A DNA stretch of 64,000 bases from Bariatricus massiliensis (GTDB lineage Bacteria; Bacillota; Clostridia; Lachnospirales; Lachnospiraceae), in the NCBI RefSeq assembly GCF_900086725.1, contig NZ_LT574837.1:435802-499801 (forward strand), given 5' to 3'. The notes below the pieces were generated by a model. The model saw only the letters and a program-made list of their open reading frames with translations. It was not told the DNA's origin and searched no databases. A program made the translations under genes and the position numbers. This document shows, piece by piece, positions 43,745 to 51,740 of this stretch; positions within the stretch are counted from its first letter, which is position 1, and each line of letters starts with the position of its first letter.

Positions 43745-44776
43745 TTAATAAGTCCAATCGAAGTCGTCGCCGTCCTCAATGACATATTCATCTACATTGT
43801 CCTTTGTAACTACAATCGGATCCTTTGCAATATCCTTTTCTTCCGGATCTTTTCCCTCTAATGTCTCAATGGCAAGATGAAGTGCTTCCACAGATGCCGC
43901 ACATGGAAATTGGGTGAACCCTACACAGGAACCGTCTTTTACCATTTTAGCGATACCGTTGATGCCATCCGCGTTTACAACAAAGATTCCTTCGCCGTCT
44001 CTGCCCGCTTCTTTGATGGCGTCCATAGCGGCAAGTGTGACGCCGCCGTCCTGAGAAATGACGCCGTCAATCTCTCCCTCGCCATATTTGCTCAGGAAAT
44101 CTTCCATACATGCCTTTCCTTTAGACGCTTCAAAGTCAGTGTACTGTCTGTCGATAATCTTGATGTCAGGATATTTGGAAAATACTTTTTCCTGACCGGC
44201 TTTCTGTCCGTTGTCGGTACCTGAGCCGGCGATAGAATCCAGTGCAATTATATTTCCTTTCGGCTCGCCGTACTTCTCGGTAAGTGCATCCACAAGAAGC
44301 TGTGCACAGGCTTCGCCGTTGTTCTCGTCGGTCCATCCTACATAATGGGTATACTTATCTGTCGTTGCCGTTCTGTCGAAAAGGATAACCGGGATTCCGG
44401 AATCATAGGCCGCTTCGATTCCCGGATTGACTGCGTCCTCCACACAAGGCGTAATGAGGATGGCGTCCAAATCCTGCTGGAGCATCGCTTCGATATTGCT
44501 GTTCATCGTGTTCGCGTCATCGTGAGCATCTGTCTCAATAATCTCCACACCGAGTTTCTCGGCCTCTTCCATCAACATGTCACGCATCTTCACACGCCAG
44601 CTGTTCGATACAGAAGCATTCGCAAAACCTATTTTATATTTGCCGTCGTCCTTTTTCTCTTCTGTTTTGCCTGCGGTCTCTTTGCTTTCTTCTTCCTTAC
44701 CCCAGCATCCTCCAAGTGCAAGGGCTCCCACCATAACGCCTGCCATCAGTGCAGCTAAAACTCTTTTCTTTTTCAT
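43745..44776 (-). CDS. Sugar-type ABC transporter substrate-binding lipoprotein
   Basis: A 343-residue family-4 periplasmic-binding-type lipoprotein. The signal peptide ends at a lipobox LGGC near residue 24, followed by a Lys/Glu-rich linker. KIGFANASVSNSWRVKMRDMLMEEA, TDAHDDANTMNSNIEAML and VGWTDENNGEACA are typical of ribose/galactose-type binding proteins. It is the first gene of the ten-gene operon, with its own promoter. The ligand is unknown. Confidence 0.92.
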   Translation of the reverse strand: MKKKRVLAALMAGVMVGALALGGCWGKEEESKETAGKTEEKKDDGKYKIGFANASVSNSWRVKMRDMLMEEAEKLGVEIIETDAHDDANTMNSNIEAMLQQDLDAILITPCVEDAVNPGIEAAYDSGIPVILFDRTATTDKYTHYVGWTDENNGEACAQLLVDALTEKYGEPKGNIIALDSIAGSGTDNGQKAGQEKVFSKYPDIKIIDRQYTDFEASKGKACMEDFLSKYGEGEIDGVISQDGGVTLAAMDAIKEAGRDGEGIFVVNADGINGIAKMVKDGSCVGFTQFPCAASVEALHLAIETLEGKDPEEKDIAKDPIVVTKDNVDEYVIEDGDDFDWTY

Positions 44777-45113
44777 AACTTGACCTTCTTTCTTTTTTAT
44801 TATTTACCTTTCGTGCACGAGCTCGTCTAACTATTCACAATATATCACATTTATTTTTATTTGTCATTATATTTTTTTATTTATTTTTATATATTTTTAT
44901 TTTATTTTGTTTTACAAGTCTTCATATTGGTTATTTTGTCGAATAGCTCGCATATTTTCTAATATACTCCGCTTTCTGATTGTGCATTTTACACAATACC
45001 ACGTTTTTTTATTTCTTTTCATTTTCTTTTATTATTAGTGTTTTTTATTGATATTCACCATTTTATGTGATATGATGAACGCATAATATTAGTTTTTCCA
45101 AAAGGATGAAATC
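44777..45113. promoter_or_regulatory. Divergent control region of second catabolic cluster
   Basis: An AT-rich 337-bp region without genes. Toward the operon (minus): ATGACA (44867-44862) and TATATT (44844-44839), 17-bp spacer. Toward deoR (plus): TTGATA (45048-45053) and TATGAT (45071-45076), 17-bp spacer. A dyad ATTGTG...CACAAT (44979-44997) and several TGTGA/TCACA elements near both promoters are candidate DeoR operators. Confidence 0.65.
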
Positions 45114-45908
45114 ATGTTTAAAATAGAACGAATCAGACGAATTAAAGAGATTTTAAAAGACTGTGGGCAGATAGATGTCTCTTCTTTGAGCACCCTTCTC
45201 AATGTTTCCGATGCCACCATACGAAATGATTTGGAGGAATTGGAGCAGGAGGGTTTTCTCACGCGTTTTCACGGAGGGGCAACCATCAATCCCCCTGAAT
45301 CAAAGGAACATTCTGCCGGCACTTCTTGGGATAACATGGTTGAATATGATAAGAACAAGGAGGATATCGGTGTAATCGCTTCCAAGCTCATCCGGGAACG
45401 GGAATGGATTTTTCTGGGCCCCGGTACCACCACGTATTATATTGCGAAAGCCTTGCGTGAACGCAGCAATATCAATATCCTCACCAACAATTTTGGAGTG
45501 GCGGGCGTTTTAAGAGATGTGCCTAACATAAAAGTATTATTTCTCGGCGGCCAGATGGAGCATCAGGGAAATTATACGATTCCTGATGATTTGAACAAGG
45601 AGCTTCACAATATTTATCTTGACAAAGCATTCTTCTCTATAGACGGTTTGGACTTACATGCCGGATATACGCTGTCGGACACGGCGGTCTATGACATTAT
45701 TCTTACAGTTATGGAGCGTTCACGCGAAACTATCATGGCGGTGGACTGCTCTAAATTTGACCAGAGAGCTTTTATGAAGGTGGGAGATATTGACCTTGTT
45801 AATACAGTGATTACCAATGTGAATATTCCCGATGTCTATAAGCGGTATTTCATAGAGCACGGCATCCGTGCCTACACCAGTTTTGATTTAAAACCCATTA
45901 CTTTTTAA
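45114..45908 (+). CDS. DeoR family transcriptional regulator
   Basis: A 264-residue repressor. The N-terminal DeoR helix-turn-helix is clear (RIRRIKEILKDCGQIDVSSLSTLLNVSDATIRNDLEELEQEGFLTRFHGGA), followed by the DeoRC sensor domain (IFLGPGTTTYYIAKAL; AVDCSKFDQRAF) that binds sugar phosphates. It is divergent from the ten-gene operon and heads the unit with the unusual ATPase and the FGGY kinase. A phosphorylated intermediate made by that kinase would be the natural inducer. Confidence 0.93.
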   Translation: MFKIERIRRIKEILKDCGQIDVSSLSTLLNVSDATIRNDLEELEQEGFLTRFHGGATINPPESKEHSAGTSWDNMVEYDKNKEDIGVIASKLIREREWIFLGPGTTTYYIAKALRERSNINILTNNFGVAGVLRDVPNIKVLFLGGQMEHQGNYTIPDDLNKELHNIYLDKAFFSIDGLDLHAGYTLSDTAVYDIILTVMERSRETIMAVDCSKFDQRAFMKVGDIDLVNTVITNVNIPDVYKRYFIEHGIRAYTSFDLKPITF

Positions 45909-45934
45909 TTATGAAAACAGCGGGTAAACATTAA

Positions 45935-47392
45935 ATGGAAGAATTTACGATTGAGACGAAAAATCTAACTAAAATTTCGGATCGGAAGCTAGTCGATAAT
46001 ATCAATTTCACGGCGTATTCCGGGGAGATTCACGCCATCATAGGCAGCAATGGCGAGGGGAAAACCGTCTTTGCAAAGCTTTTAGCAGGTGTGCGGCAAA
46101 AAACGTCCGGCAGTATTCTGATCAACGGCAGTGACGTTCAGATTCATGATATTGTTTCCGCTCAGAATCTGGGCATTTACATGATACAGCAGGAGCAGGT
46201 GTTATTTCCTGCGCTTACCGTCCGGGACAATATCATCTCCGGAAACGAGCGCAAAGTGGGCAGTTCGCGTATCTGGGCGCCCTCCAAGAAAAAAGCAGAT
46301 CAAATCTGCAGGCAGTATCTAAGCAAATTTGGGCTGGACTTGGATTTGGATGCCCCGGTCTCCTCCCTGAGCGCCATGGAAAAGCGGATTGTACAGCTTG
46401 TCCGGGCTCTGCTCGGCAGGCCTAGAGTTTTGATTCTGGATGAGTTGTCTTCCTCCCTCACTTCCCAGGAAATTGAGATAACCTTTCGATTTCTTGAAGA
46501 ATTAAAGCGGGAACAAGTAGCAATTATCATCATCACCCATAATTATTCTGTACTTCTGCGCTACTGTGACCGTGTGTCTATCATCAATGACGGGACAATC
46601 ATCGGCTCCTACAGCCGGGAGGAATTTTCTAATCCTGATTTTAGAGAGCATATAGATAAGCTGAAGATGAATTTTACATATCCCTCGCTGCGGCTGACCC
46701 CCGGCGAAGAGCTGGTCAAGATCGACCATATATCCGGAGGCATGCTGAAGGATGTTCATTTTTCCCTCCGGGAAGGGGAAATCATTGGACTTGCAGGGCT
46801 GGTTTCTTCAGGGCGCACGTCGCTTGTCAAGGCAATCATGGGTGATTTAAAGCTGACTTCCGGCGCCGTCACATTTCCCGGCAGCAAGGAGCGGCCCTTT
46901 ATCAATATCATCAGCGAAGTGGATGCCGATATGGCACTTTTTAACTGCCAGTCGATTCCATTCAACATCACGGCCTCCAATTTTAAACGTATAACTAGGC
47001 ATGGATTTACCTCCAATAAGAAAATGAACCTATACGGCAGGCATTATCTGGATAAACTTTGTTTCCGGAATGTCAAACCGGACACAAGGGTGGCGCATTT
47101 AAGCACGGGAAATAAGCAGAAGCTGATTATCGCGCGCTCTCTGTTCAATCATTCAAATATATACATATACAACGAGCCCACTAAGAACCTGGATGCCACG
47201 AGCAGACTGGAACTTTACAATATTCTAAATGCTTTAATTTTAGAAGGAGCAACTGTTCTTTTGATTTCCTCGGATTTCTCGGAGTTAATCGGTATGTGCA
47301 GCCGCATTATTCTGTTGAAAGACGGTCGTCAAATCGGGAACTATTCAACAAACTACCTTTCTGTCGAAGCTCTGTCTAAAGAATTAGAATAG
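45935..47392 (+). CDS. Atypical sugar ABC double ATPase
   Basis: A 485-residue RbsA-like protein with altered motifs. Domain 1 has GSNGEGKT (usually GENGAGKST), signature LSAMEKRIV and LILDELSSSLT. Domain 2 has GLVSSGRTS, signature LSTGNKQKL and, at Walker B, YNEPTKNLD, where the usual Asp is Asn. The switch His is kept in IITHNYS. No permease or binding protein gene is adjacent on this strand, and the ribosome binding site is weak. It could serve the permease at 40626 as an alternative subunit or have a regulatory role. Confidence 0.85.
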   Translation: MEEFTIETKNLTKISDRKLVDNINFTAYSGEIHAIIGSNGEGKTVFAKLLAGVRQKTSGSILINGSDVQIHDIVSAQNLGIYMIQQEQVLFPALTVRDNIISGNERKVGSSRIWAPSKKKADQICRQYLSKFGLDLDLDAPVSSLSAMEKRIVQLVRALLGRPRVLILDELSSSLTSQEIEITFRFLEELKREQVAIIIITHNYSVLLRYCDRVSIINDGTIIGSYSREEFSNPDFREHIDKLKMNFTYPSLRLTPGEELVKIDHISGGMLKDVHFSLREGEIIGLAGLVSSGRTSLVKAIMGDLKLTSGAVTFPGSKERPFINIISEVDADMALFNCQSIPFNITASNFKRITRHGFTSNKKMNLYGRHYLDKLCFRNVKPDTRVAHLSTGNKQKLIIARSLFNHSNIYIYNEPTKNLDATSRLELYNILNALILEGATVLLISSDFSELIGMCSRIILLKDGRQIGNYSTNYLSVEALSKELE

Positions 47393-47406
47393 CGAGGGAC
47401 AAACTT

Positions 47407-48942
47407 ATGAATAAAAATAAATTAATCGCCTATGATTTGGGCACGGGAGGTATCAAAGCCTCTCTTTTTGACGTGGATGGAAACTCACTGGCGGAGGTGT
47501 TTCAGCAGTACGATACCTTTTTCCCCGACAAACGTCAGGTGGAACAGCGGCCTTTTGATTGGTGGCACGGTGTATGTGACGCCACCAGCTTATTATTAGA
47601 AAAAAGCGGCTGCAATGCCGGGGAGATTGCCTGTGCCGCGTTGTCGGGGCATAGTCTTGTGGCAGTTCCTTTGGACGCAAACGGGGCTCTTCTTCAAGAG
47701 CAAGTACCTATCTGGTGTGACATGCGGGCCGAGGATCAGATTGCTTCTTTTTTTGATAATCTTCCTTATGAAACTTGGTATGAGACTACCGGCAATGGAG
47801 ATCCGGCCGAATGTTATACGATATTGAAACTAATGTGGATGCGGGAGCACGAACCGGATGTTTTTAAAAAGATTTATAAAATAGTAGGCTCGAAAGACTT
47901 TATCAATTATAAATTTACAGGAGTTATCTGCACCGATCCCTCCTATGCGTCTGGATTTGGCGTATTTAATTTATTAAATTGGGATTATGAAGAGCGATTC
48001 TTTAAGGCGGCTGGCATCGACAGGGATATTTTCCCGGACATTCATCCATCTGATATGGTGATTGGCCATGTAACGGCAGCCGCCTCTCTAGAATGCGGCC
48101 TGTGCGAGGGTACCCCTGTTGCTTGTGGCGCGGTGGACAACACCTGTATGTCTCTGGGGGCCAGAGGACTTGCGGAGGATGTTGCCTATACGTCTCTTGG
48201 CTCCTCCAGCTGGATTGCGGTCACCTCCCGGAAGCCCATCTTAGACCTCTCGACAAGGCCCTTTGTGTTCGCCCATGCCCGTAAAGGATACTACACTTCG
48301 GCGGTGTCTATTTTCTCCGCGGGTAATTCTTTCCGCTGGGTCCGGGACAATCTTCTCAAGGATTATGGCGGCGGCACAGATACCTATGAGGTCATGAACC
48401 GCATGGCCGAATCCGTCCCGCCCGGAAGCAACGGCGTACTCTTTAACCCTACGCTTGCCGGTGGAAGCGCGCAGGAAGCAAGCCCTAATTTAAAAGGTAG
48501 TTTTATGGGGCTCACCCTCGGCAGCACCCGGGAAGATTTGGTCCGCGCCTCCATGGAAGGCGTTGCCATGGCACTCCGGAAGACTTTGGATATACTTCAG
48601 AGCCAAGTAGAGCTGAAAGGAGACATGCTTCTCTGCGGCGGCTGCAGTAAGAGTGCTGTCTGGCGAAGGATTTTTGCAGACATCTATAACATGCCCGTCC
48701 TCAAGACAAACATCGACCAAGACGCCGCCTCACTGGGCGCTGCCGCCTTGGCAGCAAATTCCGTGGGACTATGGGATGGATATGATAAAATTCTAGAGAT
48801 ACACAAGACCGAGGACTACCTGATCCCCGACAAAGAAACTAACGCATATTACGAAAAATTATTGGATATTTATGGAGATTGGAGCACCACGTTGGCAGAT
48901 TTGAGTGATAGAATGAGCAATCTCACCTATAAGACCTTATAA
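47407..48942 (+). CDS. FGGY family carbohydrate kinase
   Basis: A 511-residue sugar kinase of the xylulokinase/gluconokinase superfamily. The N-terminal domain begins IAYDLGTGGIKASLFDVDG (phosphate loop), and the C-terminal ATP domain has GSSSWIAV, NGVLFNPTLAGGSAQEASPN, and LCGGCSKSAVWRRIFADIYNMPV. It would phosphorylate the keto-sugar produced by the divergent operon before aldol cleavage. The stop codon is immediately followed by the flank of repeat copy 4. Confidence 0.92.
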   Translation: MNKNKLIAYDLGTGGIKASLFDVDGNSLAEVFQQYDTFFPDKRQVEQRPFDWWHGVCDATSLLLEKSGCNAGEIACAALSGHSLVAVPLDANGALLQEQVPIWCDMRAEDQIASFFDNLPYETWYETTGNGDPAECYTILKLMWMREHEPDVFKKIYKIVGSKDFINYKFTGVICTDPSYASGFGVFNLLNWDYEERFFKAAGIDRDIFPDIHPSDMVIGHVTAAASLECGLCEGTPVACGAVDNTCMSLGARGLAEDVAYTSLGSSSWIAVTSRKPILDLSTRPFVFAHARKGYYTSAVSIFSAGNSFRWVRDNLLKDYGGGTDTYEVMNRMAESVPPGSNGVLFNPTLAGGSAQEASPNLKGSFMGLTLGSTREDLVRASMEGVAMALRKTLDILQSQVELKGDMLLCGGCSKSAVWRRIFADIYNMPVLKTNIDQDAASLGAAALAANSVGLWDGYDKILEIHKTEDYLIPDKETNAYYEKLLDIYGDWSTTLADLSDRMSNLTYKTL

Positions 48943-48971
48943 ATTGTCAGAATATTCTCAGAATTGTAGAA

Positions 48972-49005
48972 GGGGACAGGTCCCAACGCGTTGGGACCTG
49001 TCCCC
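48972..49005. repeat. Palindromic repeat copy 4
   Basis: A perfect 34-bp palindrome identical to copies 2 and 3. The conserved left flank starts at 48941, right at the stop of the kinase gene, and the right edge is 7 bp from the atpC stop. It lies between convergent genes, where a bidirectional terminator would be expected. Confidence 0.9.
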
Positions 49006-49011
49006 TTTGAA

Positions 49012-49410
49012 CTAATCTACTGTATTGATTCGAGCGATAGCTCTTTTGAGCGCCGCCTCGGCACGTACCATATCCACTCCTTCTTTCTTTGCAAGAAGTC
49101 TGTCCTCGGCACGTTTCTTTGCAGCATGTGCTCTGGCGACGTCGATATCGCCGGGCCATTCTGCGTTTTCTGCCAGCACGGTCACTTTATCTTTTAAAAT
49201 CTCTACAAATCCGCCTAAAATAGCGGCTTTTTTCTCCTCGCCGTCACTGTGAATCTTCATCACACAGGGCTCCAGAATCGTAGTCAGCGGAATATGCTTT
49301 GCATACACCCCCAGCTCTCCTTCTGTACTGACAAATTCAAGGAATTCGCAGTCTCCCTCGTAGAAGGAACGCTCCGGAGAAATAATATTAAGTTTAAACT
49401 TTTCTGCCAT
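49012..49410 (-). CDS. atpC: ATP synthase epsilon subunit
   Basis: A 132-residue subunit of the F1 central stalk. The N-terminal beta-sandwich (KLNIISPERSFYEGDCEFLEFVSTEGELGVYAKHIPL) and C-terminal helical hairpin (ARAHAAKKRAEDRLL...AEAALKRAIARI) are intact. It couples rotation and inhibits ATP hydrolysis. Last gene of the atp operon, 13 bp after atpD. Confidence 0.95.
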   Translation of the reverse strand: MAEKFKLNIISPERSFYEGDCEFLEFVSTEGELGVYAKHIPLTTILEPCVMKIHSDGEEKKAAILGGFVEILKDKVTVLAENAEWPGDIDVARAHAAKKRAEDRLLAKKEGVDMVRAEAALKRAIARINTVD

Positions 49411-49422
49411 AGGCCGCCCCTC

Positions 49423-50814
49423 CTATTTCACACGGGCAAGCACGTCGTCGATATTACCTGCATTCAGGAAATGTCCTTCCGGAACTTCATCATGCTTTCC
49501 TTCGATAATCTCCTTGAAGCCCTGAATCGTCTCGCTAATCGGAACATAACGTCCCTCCAGACCGGTAAACTGAGTCGCTACGTGGAACGGCTGAGAGAGG
49601 AATCTCTGTACCTTTCTCGCACGGGAAACGACAAGCTTGTCGTCCTCGGAAAGCTCATCCATACCAAGAATCGCAATAATATCCTGCAGTTCTTTATATT
49701 TCTGAAGAATCTCCTGCACCCCGCGGGCCACGTTATAATGCTCTTCGCCCACAATGTGCGGGTCCAGAATACGGGATGTAGACTCCAGCGGGTCTACAGC
49801 CGGGTAAATACCGAGCTCTGTAATCGCACGGGAAAGTACGGTAGTCGCATCCAGATGGGCGAATGTGGTCGCCGGAGCCGGGTCAGTCAAGTCATCGGCC
49901 GGCACGTATACAGCCTGTACGGATGTGATAGAACCGTTCTTTGTAGAAGTAATACGCTCCTGAAGAGCACCCATCTCCGTCTGCAGCGTAGGCTGGTAAC
50001 CTACCGCGGAAGGCATACGTCCAAGAAGTGCGGACACCTCAGAACCTGCCTGTGTAAAACGGAAAATGTTATCGATGAAAAGCAGCACGTCCTTACCGCC
50101 CTTGTCACGGAAATATTCCGCAAGCGTAAGGCCTGTAAGACCAACTCTCATACGGGCCCCAGGCGGCTCGTTCATCTGTCCGAACACCATGGCCGTCTTT
50201 TTGATAACCCCTGAATCAGTCATCTCATAATAAAGGTCATTTCCCTCACGGGTACGCTCCCCAACACCGGTGAATACAGAATATCCGCCGTGCTCGGTAG
50301 CGATATTGGTGATAAGCTCCTGAATAAGTACGGTCTTACCTACACCGGCGCCTCCGAAAAGACCAATCTTACCACCTTTCTGGTACGGGCAGAGAAGGTC
50401 AACGACTTTGATACCCGTCTCCAGCATTTCTGTTTCTGTTGCCTGCTCGTCAAAACTCGGCGCTTTTCTATGAATCGGCGCATACTCAACATCAGTGGGC
50501 GCGTCCTTTTCATCAATCGGCTCTCCGAGTACATTGAAAATACGGCCAAGCGTAGCCTCGCCTACCGGAACCCTGATCGGTGAACCGGTCGCAACGGCAT
50601 CCATGCCGCGAACCAGACCATCCGTCGGCCCCATGGCGATACATCTGACTGTATCATCACCCAGATGCTGCGCAACCTCCACCACAAGTCTCTCTCCGTT
50701 CTTGCGGGTAATCTCAACAGCGTCGTTGATTTCCGGCAAATGTCCTTCCGAGAACTTGAGGTCAAGCACGGCACCGATAATCTGGGTGATTTTCCCTATA
50801 TTCTTATCTGCCAT
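49423..50814 (-). CDS. atpD: ATP synthase beta subunit
   Basis: A 463-residue catalytic F1 subunit. The P-loop reads GGAGVGKTV, followed by VGERTREGNDLY and the ALLGRMPSAVGYQPTL region. The start at 50814 is set by AAGGAGG; the open frame to 50874 overlaps the end of atpG and has no ribosome binding site. Sequence is typical with all catalytic motifs present. Confidence 0.97.
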   Translation of the reverse strand: MADKNIGKITQIIGAVLDLKFSEGHLPEINDAVEITRKNGERLVVEVAQHLGDDTVRCIAMGPTDGLVRGMDAVATGSPIRVPVGEATLGRIFNVLGEPIDEKDAPTDVEYAPIHRKAPSFDEQATETEMLETGIKVVDLLCPYQKGGKIGLFGGAGVGKTVLIQELITNIATEHGGYSVFTGVGERTREGNDLYYEMTDSGVIKKTAMVFGQMNEPPGARMRVGLTGLTLAEYFRDKGGKDVLLFIDNIFRFTQAGSEVSALLGRMPSAVGYQPTLQTEMGALQERITSTKNGSITSVQAVYVPADDLTDPAPATTFAHLDATTVLSRAITELGIYPAVDPLESTSRILDPHIVGEEHYNVARGVQEILQKYKELQDIIAILGMDELSEDDKLVVSRARKVQRFLSQPFHVATQFTGLEGRYVPISETIQGFKEIIEGKHDEVPEGHFLNAGNIDDVLARVK

Positions 50815-50848
50815 TTTTTCCTCCTTGTTTTCAGGAAAATGAGGAACA

Positions 50849-51724
50849 CTATCCCAGCGCTTCCGCACCGGCAATAATCTCCGTCAGCTCCTGAGTAATA
50901 GCACTCTGACGTGCTCTGTTATATTTCAATTCCAAATCATCTATCATTTCTTCCGCGTTGCTTGTCGCAGAATCCATCGCCTGCATACGGGCGCCGTTCT
51001 CACTTGCAACCGCCTCCACGAAAGCGCCGTACAGTATACTGCTCATATACTTCGGAACAAGAAGCGTAATCGCCTCTTCTTCATCCGGTTCAAAATTCAT
51101 AGGAGTAATCCTATCCAGAGCGTCCGCCCCTTCCTCCTGAACCGCCTCTTCTTCCGACGCTTCCACAGGAAGCATCTTCATCAAAGTAGGTATATGGCTG
51201 ACTGTATTTTTAAAGAAAGTATAGGCAAGGTAAATCTCACCGATTTCACCCTTTTCGAAATCTTCCAAGAGTCTGGCCGCAATGACCCTAGCGTCATCGT
51301 ATACAGGCTCCTCGATAACCTCAGAATAATCGGCAACCACCTCATATCCCCTGTGTCTCAGAAGATCCATTCCCTTTTCACCGACCGCATAAATGCGGAC
51401 GTCTTCTTTCTTCAAATCACTGCCAGTAATCAGCTTTACAATATTTGAATTGTATCCTCCCGCCAGTCCCCTGTTGGAAGTAACCACGACGACAGCCTTT
51501 TTCTTGGAGTCATTAGACTTCAGATACGGGTGCTCGATGTTCCCCGCTTTGGAGAGCATAGACGTCATCGTCTTGTACATACAATCAAAATAAGGCTTTG
51601 AATCCTCGGCCCGGCCTCTTGCTTTCTGCAGTTTAACGGTAGAAACAAGCTTCATGGCTTTTGTAATCTGCTGCGTACTCTGAACACTAATACGGCGGCG
51701 CTTGATATCTCTCATAGATGCCAT
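50849..51724 (-). CDS. atpG: ATP synthase gamma subunit
   Basis: A 291-residue central rotor shaft. The N-terminal helix (MRDIKRRRISVQSTQQITKAMKLVSTVKL) and C-terminal helix (MDSATSNAEEMIDDLELKYNRARQSAITQELTEI) that form the coiled coil are both conserved. A Glu-rich insertion (about residues 190-215) is slightly unusual. Lies between atpA and atpD with short gaps. Confidence 0.96.
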   Translation of the reverse strand: MASMRDIKRRRISVQSTQQITKAMKLVSTVKLQKARGRAEDSKPYFDCMYKTMTSMLSKAGNIEHPYLKSNDSKKKAVVVVTSNRGLAGGYNSNIVKLITGSDLKKEDVRIYAVGEKGMDLLRHRGYEVVADYSEVIEEPVYDDARVIAARLLEDFEKGEIGEIYLAYTFFKNTVSHIPTLMKMLPVEASEEEAVQEEGADALDRITPMNFEPDEEEAITLLVPKYMSSILYGAFVEAVASENGARMQAMDSATSNAEEMIDDLELKYNRARQSAITQELTEIIAGAEALG

Positions 51725-51740
51725 GATCTGTCACCTCTTC

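Noticed and set aside
32866..48942. Second catabolic cluster as an AI-2 (lsr) system
   Set aside because: DeoC-like aldolase, FGGY kinase, DeoR regulator and an ABC importer recall lsr, but there is no LsrG, and zinc dehydrogenase, epimerase, OYE-like and GcvP-like genes do not fit.
28027..49005. 34-bp palindromes as CRISPR repeats
   Set aside because: They are single copies far apart at gene ends, without spacers or cas genes.
50814..50874. N-terminal extension of atpD
   Set aside because: It overlaps the end of atpG; the ATG at 50814 has AAGGAGG and the standard MADKNIGKI start.
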